Assembly: GCA_963513935.1 (NCBI GenBank)
Contig: OY740768.1
Span: 64,832,786-64,896,785, forward strand
Source of the DNA: Aphrophora alni
Taxonomy: Eukaryota; Arthropoda; Insecta; Hemiptera; Aphrophoridae
Length of the DNA stretch: 64,000 nt
Direction of reading: 5' to 3'
The notes beneath the pieces are model-generated. The model was not told the origin of the DNA. It did no database searches and worked only from the letters and a program-made list of their open reading frames with translations. The position numbers and the translations under genes are program-made. Each line of letters starts with the position of its first letter. Within the stretch, counting starts at the first letter, position 1. This document shows, piece by piece, positions 56,540-64,000 of the stretch.

Positions 56540-57320
56540 TTTCTATGTGGTTGTCTTGGGAAATTGTTAGGCCTTTCTCCACATATCCAAACATGCCTAT
56601 TCTCTCCTGCTCAAGACTGCTGCAGTCCTAAGTATAGGTGGTCTCTAGTCTCGTCCTCCATTCTACATCTCCTGCACAGAGTTTCCACTGTAAAGATGCC
56701 CATCCTGTGCATATGCTTTCTAAAGTGGCCATGTCCTGTGATCCAGCTTACCATTTTCCTTATATTATATATGATGCAATTTTTATAGAGGGAGCATGAA
56801 GTGTGAGTCAACTCACTCTCAGACTTGAGATGTTTTCCCACCATGTTCCATGCTCTTTCTCAGCCCAAGTGTTCATGGCAAACATAGCCCTTTTCTTGGA
56901 GATTCCACAAAACAGTTCTGATCTCATGAACTTCGCTGTCGATGCTTTATTTGCTAGCATTTTAACGTTTCTATTTCTGCTAGTTCCAGCATGTCCTGGC
57001 ACCCAATATTATTTCAGCTACCAGCTGTGGTAGGGTCTTGAGCAATCCCAGACTTGATTTGACCTGAATTATTGCTTTCAACGCTGCCTGATTGTCATTA
57101 AATATCCGAATTTCCTTTTCTCTATACCCAAGTCATAGATTTTCTTAGGCAAATTCCATAAGAACTCTTATTTCCGACTGGAACATAGTGGGGTGAACTC
57201 ACATTGATAATGAAATTGTCTAACCAAACTCACCTCCACAGATATCTGCGCCTGTTCCACCTTTAGATTTTGAACCGTCTATAAACCACTCTAGTTCTCC
57301 TAGAGATATGGATCTTCTTT
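56540..57320 (-). pseudogene. LINE RNase H domain relic
   Basis: Minus-strand frames read RRSISLGELEWFIDGSKSKG then GTGADICG (57310-57235; D-G-S at the first RNase H catalytic Asp), and later WITGHGHFRKHMHRMGIFTV then ETLCRRCRMEDETRDHLYL (56755-56630), the C-terminal HG-F--H---M and CxxC-EDE--H end of I-group LINE ORF2. Stops in between. It lies downstream, in the same orientation, of the RT relic at 58900-59560 and is probably the same broken element. Confidence 0.8.
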
Positions 57321-58120
57321 CCTCAGACCCTGCAGGGGGTGCAGACTAGCTGCACCTAATAAAGGAGGTTGGTGTCCCTTGCGGCCCCCAGTCAAACACT
57401 CACAACTCAAAGTATCATCTATATAGACATACACTCAGTTCACCTATATACAGTATCTTACATTCACCTTTACTTAGGGTTCTCATTACAGGGGGAGTCC
57501 AGACTATCGGCACCTATTGAGAGGGTTTAGCGCCCCTCGCGGAACTCGAGCTATACAGGGGTAGTACAAAAAACATCTTCTCCTAATATAAACACACATA
57601 CAACACTCATACATATTTTACAATTTGTAGAGGCACACTTCACGATTCACTGGGGATACATAAACACTACATTCATATGTAGGGTTTTTTTTGTTTTTTT
57701 ACCGTTATGGTGATTAGTCACTATCCCCCCCCCTCCTCTTTGCTATCTTGTATGTACGCATGGGACTAGATAACGGAAGAGTAGTGTTCCAACCACGAGT
57801 GAGGGAAGACGCCTTCACAGGGGTCTTCTTGCTTTGTTTTTAGTGCCGTAAGATTTAAGCATGCCTAGCTAAAACCAAAGGAATAGGGCCGGTACGGCCC
57901 TAGGGTTTATATCTGGGCGCATCGCATTCTTCTAATCGTAATATTATTAGTTGAACTAATACACGGCCATGATATGCCTTTTGTGTTAGTCCGACAGGTT
58001 GTGGCAATACAATGTACTTAACTTTAATGTAATAGCAGATATTTCTTGTTGAAACTCCATATTTAAGGATAAAATAAAGCAAAAGCTTAAAGTTTCAAAT
58101 ATTTAATAGTATAAATGAGC

Positions 58121-58150
58121 TACAATTGTTTCGCCTTGCGGCATCGTCGG
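58121..58150 (-). ncRNA. Hammerhead-like core, left arm
   Basis: Read on the minus strand: CCGACGA, stem-loop GCC-GCAA-GGC (stem II), GAAA, minimal stem III element C-AATT-G, then TA. This differs from the consensus core CUGANGA only at the second base. A good stem I was not found. Confidence 0.5.
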
Positions 58151-58204
58151 GAAACTGATAATTTACAGGTATGATGTTGTCTATACCTGTAAATTATCAG
58201 TTGC

Positions 58205-58234
58205 CCGACGATGCCGCAAGGCGAAACAATTGTA
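58205..58234 (+). ncRNA. Hammerhead-like core, right arm
   Basis: Mirror copy of the left-arm motif on the plus strand: CCGACGA at 58205-58211, GCC-GCAA-GGC stem II, GAAA at 58223-58226, C-AATT-G and TA at 58233-58234. Transcripts through the palindrome would contain this motif from either strand. Stem I pairing is weak (GC with GC only), so activity is doubtful. Confidence 0.5.
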
Positions 58235-58899
58235 GCTCATTTATACTATTAAATATTTGAAACTTTAAGCTTTTGCTTTATTTTATCCTTGACAATGTTC
58301 TTAAGATTAATATTGCTTTTAGTGTAGTTTGGTTAGTTTTAATAAATTAGTTTTTAGAATTAATTGTCAAAAAAGCCTAGCCTAGATTGAGATTTGCCCA
58401 GTATACTTATATTAATTTTAGCACACAATCTGATGACCCGGCAATGCATAATAAAGTAGATCCACGTACCCTCCAAGTCCTACCTTAGCACCGTGCAGAG
58501 CCGTGCAAGTCTGGTAGTGTTTACCAGACCAAAGCGTGACAACCTTTGAATCTGGTAAACTGATGTGAGCTTGCTATGGCGAAGACGTATGCACAGTTTC
58601 AGTAGCCAGCCTCTTTGGTCCTTGGTCAGGAAGTGTTTGTTCACTATGGGGGAGGTGTCGGATCCACTCTCTCCAGTTGCGGGTATGTACTGATGCCCAT
58701 CCAGTGTGGTTAAAGAGGATTCTCTGGGCCCCAAAGTCCTGGGGTTTGGAAATGATCAAAAGTGATCTAAGGGTATACCCGTTCCCTAGGTTTCCGTATT
58801 GATTTCATTACCAAAGATAGTTGAGGTCCAAGACCATCCAACTTCCTTCGTCTAATAAATGGAATAATATCAGTCTTGGCCAGATTACTGACAATCCAA

Positions 58900-59570
58900 C
58901 CTTCTTGCACCAACATTCAACTGTCCTTAGTGATAATCTAAGCAGTTCTGTGACAGTTGACGTAAACTTGCCAAAACATGTATTATAACATCATCGATAT
59001 TACCACTACACACCAGTGTTGTTGAGATTACTGATGAGGTCATCAACCACTGAGTTCCACAATAAAGGAGAACAATACTTCTCTCTGTGAACGCCCTCTT
59101 GTTGCATTGACCTCTACATTTTTGCCATGCAATAACGATTTTATAACCCTGCTTTCCAACATGGTCTTGATCCATCTACTTATTGTTCCATCAATTCCAC
59201 GACTTAGGGCTGCTTCATAATGGACTGAGTTGTGATATTATCTAAAATTCCTTCAATATCTAGAAGTGCACCTAATTCCACTTCTTTATTTTGAAGAGCA
59301 TTTTCTATTATGTTCACCAACTGATACAGAGCAGAGTCGCAGGATTTCCCTAAGGTGTAAGCATATTGATTAATATTCATGTTTCCCATTAATACCCCTT
59401 CCCACAGAAACCTATGAATTACCTTCTCCAGTACCTTTAAGAGAAATGAGGACAAGCTTATGGGGCGAAAGGACTTGGTTCATTATAACTCGGCTTTCCT
59501 GGCTTGGATATAAACACAACCTTGGATATCCTCCATGCTTGTGGAACCTAAGTGGTAGTTCTTCTTTTTC
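58900..59570 (-). pseudogene. LINE reverse-transcriptase relic
   Basis: Minus-strand frames: VPQAWRISKVVFISKPGKPS, SLSSFLLKVLEKVIHRFLWE, NQYAYTLGKSCDSALYQLVN, LGALLDIEGILDNITTQSIM (first RT Asp block, where AFD reads ILD) and, after a frameshift, a decayed GVLSPLLWN-like segment and VCSGNIDDVIIHV (the FADD box region, here NIDD). Several stops. Similarity to R1/I-type LINEs. It is a different element from the open one at 1-2214 (sequence clearly diverged). Confidence 0.85.
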
Positions 59571-59932
59571 TCACACTTAATTTGCTTTTATTTTTCTTCA
59601 AACTCATTACATAAAATGTGAATTATATGACTGTTCATGTTGCACAAATTATATTGTATGGAGATACAAAATATGAATGATATTTATATCCATTGTAGTA
59701 TGGGGTTTGATGAATTGGGTTATGTTTTTGATTATTGATAGTGAATATGTTTATTGGGCCACTTCCTGTTATGTTTGTATAATCTAATAATTTTGGAATT
59801 TTGGTATTGCCACAATGTGTTCCTCCTAACTCAAAGTCACAGTTTCTAGTATAGTCTACATAAAATGTTATTTATGTTATTTATACAGTTAAATAAATTA
59901 AATGTTCATTTCACTAATATATATAGTTTTAG

Positions 59933-60083
59933 TTTGTAGATGTGTATCGCCTCAAGCAAAAAGAAGAGAAACTAAAAAAGCTTAAGTTCAAGCTGTCATC
60001 TGAGAGTATGTCTCTCTATCCAGATTTTCAGAAGAAGCTGTTAGTTCTTCAGGAGCTTAAATACATTGATCCCATGAACACAG
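59933..60083 (+). CDS. SKIV2L: Ski2 exon: helical stem, last exon in the window
   Basis: The acceptor TAGTTTTAG is followed by FVDVYRLKQKEEKLKKLKFK, LSSESMSLYPDFQKKLLVLQ and ELKYIDPMNT. Homologues show the charged YL-L-E----E---L-F-LS---L-L-PEY---VEVL--LGY-D pattern leading into the DSHCT domain. It ends one base into a Gly codon at a GTGTGC donor, which is weak but fits the expected NTG junction. No further Ski2 exon was found up to 64000. Confidence 0.94.
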
Positions 60084-60954
60084 GTGTGCTATTGCTATTG
60101 CTATTGTTAATTTTAAAAGAAAATTGTATGTGTTATTTACTTTTAAACTACTAAGTGTTATTTTCTGTTAAACTACTTTCAATTTAATCACTATTGAAAG
60201 AAAAGAATATTTTTCCAGTGACATTTTTATTTCTTAACTGAACAAGCCAATGTTTTAAAGAAATTATGTATGGACTTGGCCAATAATCCATAGTCCCCTA
60301 CTACAACAATATAGAATTTCAATATAGGATCATTTCTGAGGGCCCTTCAAAAGACATCTCTATATAGTCATTCTGTTCAAATGTAGGTTGTATAGGTTTG
60401 ATCATCTCCTTTAATAAACTAATATTCTCTTTGGAATTTACTTTTCATTTTATGTAATTTATTCTTGGTCTATAGTTATAATAAGGTACTTTAATTACTT
60501 ATTTTATTTCTTTTCTTGATGAACATTACTATTATTTTCACCAATAAGTTGAAAGTAGAGGTCTGTTATTTTGCTCGGGTCAGATCTGCGTTGAACTCTG
60601 AGCACAATTAGCCATTAAATTCTGTAAATAAAATCTTTGTAGTTACTGAAATTATGTAAATATTCAATCCAATAAAATTAAGTATGTAATCTATATTTTA
60701 TCACTTTATTTTCATTCTAATCAGAAAACCATGTAGTTTTATTACCCATGCACATTCTTAAAACAAACTAAACTGTAGAAAGACAAAGTATTTTTAACAT
60801 CGAGGTTAGCAAGAAATGTGTTCCATTTTGGTTCAGTTCCTGAGCTTGATACACACTAATACCAGACATCAGTACTGTATGTATAGACCTACCTGATTGC
60901 TTATTGTAATAGAAGAAAAATATCTGTTGATTTGATAGGTTAACTGTAATATAA

Positions 60955-61002
60955 CCCTCTGGAGCTCACTTATAGTGAGTATGGGTTCGACAATCCAGAG
61001 GG
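60955..61002. repeat. Nested hairpin
   Basis: Outer arms CCCTCTGGA (60955-60963) and TCCAGAGGG (60994-61002) enclose a second stem CTCACT/AGTGAG (60965-60970, 60974-60979). GGGTTCGA in the distal loop recalls a tRNA T-loop, but no tRNA can be folded. Function unknown. Confidence 0.5.
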
Positions 61003-61774
61003 AACCTAATTAAATCTACACCTACATTGAGTTCGATCCCTCTCTTTCATTTTTCATATTTCTTGACCAACTCTTGTTCTTTTCCTACCCTGATGCTATT
61101 AGAGTATTCAAGGGTGGGGTTTTCATTTTATGGTCTTTTCTTTCTTTTTTTTTTTTAAGGTGGTGAATGACTGAAAGCTTTTGCTTTTAAACAACAAGAC
61201 AAAAGTAAAAACTGTGGCATAACATGAGATTTCACTACACAAAAACTACACAACAAATTATTTTCTATTTATTATTTTTATATTGTCTGTGTGTTTGTGT
61301 GTTTGGCTTCATGCTCGCACTATGTGCTGTTCGTATAGAAAAAGTTGACACGTGCTTAGATCTAGTTCAAACAGCCAAACAAAACAGCAATTTTTTGCTC
61401 CTAAACAAAAGACTGTAAAGTTCACAAATATTCTCATTACTTTGTATCAAATCTATCACAACCACCTATATTAAAATAATTTAGTATTATGTGAAATAAT
61501 TTTATATCTAAATATTGTCTTCCATAGTCAATACATCAGATAAATTTTAAATATTGAATATTAAAGCTTAACAGAGTGGATGATTAAATATATTTAAAAT
61601 AATGATAAAAGTACTGAGAGTTTTTTTATATGATATATACAGTACTTTATATTTATAAATTATGAATCCTTTTGTTTTGTAACATACTTAGTATTTTTAT
61701 ATATTTATGGTAGCTACTCATTAAAAAGAAGGAAGTTTTTAATAACCCTATCTACCCTTGGGGTAGCCCATTAA

Positions 61775-62465
61775 CATGTTAACCGCCACGCCGACCCGAT
61801 CGGGTCGGCACAGTTTCTGTGGGTAGAGCAATCTGCCGACCCGATCGGGCCGGCATCTCAAATACGTCATTGTTGTTGTTTTGCTCGACTGCAACACTAC
61901 AGCGCATTCTAGCAGGGACAAGCCGTACTATTTGGACATTGCACATCCTATATTTAAACGCAGAACACTCGGTTCCCAGTATAGATTTATTTTATAACTC
62001 TTTTCGCTGTTGAAAAATGCAAAATTTCGCAATCCTATCGGGTCGGCACTTTTTTTTTAAAGATAAACCAACTCTAAGTTATATGAAAACTGGTTTCAAG
62101 CTGTTAATATGTAAACAATTAATATAATGGTATACATTAGTTATTATAAAAGTGTTAGTAACATATTTTAGTTGATGTATTATACCAAATTAACTAATTT
62201 TCCGAACTAACTAATGTTCGGCGGAAACAAGTCGTGGCCCGATCGGGTCGGCGCCTTCACTTTTAAGCGAACTTGCGACGAAAAATGAATGTGCCAGGCC
62301 GATCGGTCCAAAACTAACCTCCAATTTCTCCGCATGAATAATTGAAGAAAATGTAAATAAATAGCCTTTGTAACAATAAAAAATCGATATCAGCAACAAT
62401 ACACCAATAATTCAAGTTGGCACTACGGGATTTCATAGGACCCTCTTATGGTGGCAGTTAACGTG
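61775..62465. mobile_element. TTAA-flanked MITE, 691 bp, with repeated GATCGGGTCGGC motifs
   Basis: The ends are CATGTTAACCGCCAC (left) and the reverse complement CACGTTAACTGCCAC (right), 13 of 15 identical, each bordered by TTAA (61771-61774 and 62466-62469). Inside, GC-rich motifs stand out: GCCGACCCGATCGGGTCGGC, a perfect 20-bp palindrome at 61790-61809; a one-mismatch copy at 61835-61854; CTATCGGGTCGGCAC near 62036; CCCGATCGGGTCGGC near 62238; and a degenerate GCCGATCGG near 62300. No open frame encodes a transposase. TTAA flanks point to piggyBac-type mobilisation. Confidence 0.78.
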
Positions 62466-64000
62466 TTAAAGGTTTAACCTGTGATGACGTATGTAGTTAC
62501 AACAGTTGAGCTGTTATTTCTTACTCAGTTGTGCACTACTGTTAAAACCTTATCTATCTTTTGGAAGAGAGACTATTCAATGAATTGAATGGTGTGTAAA
62601 CATGTTACACCAATTTTTTCAATACAGAAACTCTTATAATTAAACATAAATTATTCAAAATGTATTCAAAATATTCCCAAGTCAGAAGTTAAAAATTACC
62701 AGACAGTAGTGCAATACGATCATGACGGATGCAGCTATATTTCCAGAAAGTTAATGACTAATATTTTTTCATCGGCTCATAACCATTGAAATTTAAAAAT
62801 AAAAATCGGCACAAGAGTATTTATTTATCATTTCTAATTTCATGAATGTATTTCTTATGGCCAAAAAGTAAATATAGAAATGTCTTCCCATCGAGGATGT
62901 TGCACTAACAGTCTGAGACAGTCTCATTTATTCAGTGACCGCTCAAATAACAAAAAAAAAAATTTTTAATAAAATGAAAAACGTATTAAGTCATAATTCA
63001 GAGTAAGTCAAAGGGACAAGTCGTGCATATATGCAAGTTTAGGATTCATTCCAGTACAGAAAAGCAAAGTTTTAACCAATGATGTAATGCCAACCCTTCT
63101 TAACAAAGCACCATTCCTGTATGAAATGGTTTATAGGGAATACCATGTTATTTTTTAAAATTATAAAAATGTTAAAATATTTTTTACTCATTATGTCTAG
63201 CAGGTCTAATGATCAAAGAATATGCAAAAAGAAATTTAATAACTGTAATAGTTTAGAAGTTATGACTTAAAAACACCAAGTCAAAAATCAAAAAGTTTTG
63301 ATTATTTGAAATTGTAAATTTTTTTAATGGTAAAAGGTTAAGCTGATATATTTTTTAAAATGAAAAGAAGCACATATATATTAATGGGGGAGGGGTTTAA
63401 TTAACAAAGTTAAGGGGAAATCAGGAAAACTAACATTGCTAAGAAAAGGACTACACCATAAAAACTAAAAAGATTATTTCATTACACTTAGATAACAAGA
63501 ATCCAAAAGATAAAGGGGAAAACTCTAAAACGATCAAAAGATCTTTAATGTTTAAATATTTAAACTGGAAAAACTCAAAAAATTATTGCCCTAGAATTTT
63601 AATTCAAGTTTCTATGGAATCTACAAGTCATTAAGAAAAGGATGGTACTTTCACATTTCCGAAATCTTGAGCCAATCAAAAGACTTGGAAATTTGAAGAA
63701 AATAAGTAGTAAAATTCACTTAGGCAGGTACTGACAAGTTGAATTACCTCTCCAGTACAGAGGCAGGTTCCGTACCAAAGGGAGGAGCCAAACACAAGGT
63801 CACAACTGCATTACTTCAGAATGGAATATGTCAATTGCCACACATCCTGGCAGGTCATTTACCTTCTGAGGTAGTCCTGATTCATTCCCCCTTCCTTGCA
63901 TTCCATCCCCCACTTTCTTAGTATAGATGTTGTTACTTAAGTTGGATTTTGTAAATTTTAGCTCATAATTGTCTGAAGACACTTAATTGCGAATCAGCTG

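Larger units (their letters stand above)
58065..58290. repeat. Near-perfect inverted repeat with 108-bp arms and 10-nt loop
   Basis: 58065-58172 and 58183-58290 are reverse complements at 107 of 108 positions by eye; the mismatch is GGGAAACTG on the left arm against GGGCAACTG. The loop is GATGTTGTCT. Each arm carries the hammerhead-like core described at 58121-58150 and 58205-58234. Such long, nearly identical arms with a tiny loop are unstable in DNA, so the structure is probably young. Two Penelope termini joined head to head is the likely source. Confidence 0.9.
57320..58440. other. Insert between LINE RT and RNase H relics
   Basis: The block 57345-57560 holds two related moderately GC-rich segments (CAGACTAGCTGCACCTA and CAGACTATCGGCACCTATT, each followed by a GCCCCTCGCGG-like tract), spaced about 150 bp. 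A C-rich run lies at 57726-57735. The palindrome 58065-58290 is also here. No coding sequence was recognised. It probably represents later insertions into the LINE. Confidence 0.5.
50225..59932 (+). other. Ski2 intron, 9.7 kb, the longest in the window
   Basis: Donor GTAAGG, acceptor TATATAGTTTTAG. It contains a mariner-like relic, a 3.5-kb TTAA-flanked element, microsatellites, a broken LINE and a large palindrome. 50300-50980 and 55200-56450 are AT-rich with nothing recognised apart from poly-A and AT/GT tracts. Confidence 0.85.
4803..60083 (+). other. SKIV2L: Ski2 (SKIV2L/SKIC2, twister) gene span within the window, 12 internal exons
   Basis: Twelve exons joined in phase (4803-5052, 11109-11362, 15821-16028, 21226-21387, 26992-27102, 28987-29218, 29526-29679, 35812-35947, 40259-40423, 43092-43285, 50020-50224, 59933-60083) encode about 740 residues collinear with Ski2. 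Ski2 is the DExH RNA helicase of the Ski complex (with Ski3 and Ski8), which feeds RNA into the cytoplasmic exosome for 3'-5' decay. Motifs Ia, Ib, II (DEVH), III (LSAT), IV, V and VI are present in order. It is distinguished from Mtr4 by the [31 protein letters not shown] and [10 protein letters not shown] segments. Missing are the N-terminal part with Walker A (left of the window) and the end with the DSHCT domain (right). Ski2 proteins are about 1200-1250 residues, so roughly 60 percent is here. Confidence 0.96.
60084..64000 (+). other. Start of the next Ski2 intron, running off the window
   Basis: No exon with the expected DSHCT start (a GRVAC---SHE-L-TEL-like segment) was found. Contents are AT-rich sequence, a hairpin at 60955-61002 (CCCTCTGGA with TCCAGAGGG, enclosing CTCACT with AGTGAG), and a TTAA-flanked MITE at 61775-62465. 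62470-64000 is AT-rich with nothing recognised. Confidence 0.75.

Noticed and set aside
60930..61045. GGGTTCGA and GAGTTCGATCCC as B boxes of a tRNA or SINE
   Set aside because: No A box or cloverleaf could be found upstream.

Overview
The window looks like animal, probably insect, nuclear DNA. It is AT-rich, has long introns with consensus splice sites, and is crowded with decayed transposable elements of arthropod type (Helitron, I-like LINEs, Penelope, hAT, pogo/Tigger, mariner-like, Gypsy, Copia). I see no bacterial-style operons, CRISPR arrays, rRNA genes or intact tRNA genes. The species cannot be fixed from sequence alone.

One host gene runs through almost the whole window on the + strand: the cytoplasmic exosome cofactor helicase Ski2 (SKIV2L/SKIC2; twister in flies). 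Twelve internal exons lie between 4803 and 60083. Together they give 2222 coding bases, about 740 codons, from just after the Walker A region to a point before the C-terminal DSHCT domain. Every exon joins the next in a compatible phase, and helicase motifs Ia to VI appear in order. The 5' exons with Walker A and the last 3' exons are outside the window. Introns run from about 0.3 kb to 9.7 kb, and one (43286-50019) appears to use a GC-AG splice pair.

Layout: 1-2214 (- strand) is an open LINE ORF2 with endonuclease and reverse transcriptase, apparently inserted into a Helitron whose helicase end (2313-3374) and 3' terminus (3583-3611) follow. Intron 1 (5053-11108) holds a Copia gag relic, a LINE RNase H scrap, a 205-bp direct repeat pair and a 55-bp-arm palindrome with a hammerhead-ribozyme-like core. 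Intron 2 has a TIR-bounded element and a Penelope GIY-YIG relic. Introns 3 and 7 share a 1.8-kb repeat family. Intron 4 has a decayed hAT. Intron 8 has a coiled-coil coding relic. Intron 9 has a Gypsy integrase relic and a second Penelope tail. Intron 10 is mostly a 4.9-kb Tigger-like element. Intron 11 has mariner-like, TTAA-flanked and LINE relics plus a 108-bp-arm palindrome. The last intron carries a 0.69-kb TTAA-flanked MITE with repeated GATCGGGTCGGC motifs.

Only the Ski2 exons look like host coding sequence. The LINE ORF2 and the Helitron helicase end are the only long open element frames; the rest is broken. I found no novel multi-gene system. The most unusual material is the set of Penelope-type hammerhead motifs, two of them in large palindromes, and the nested TTAA-flanked elements.
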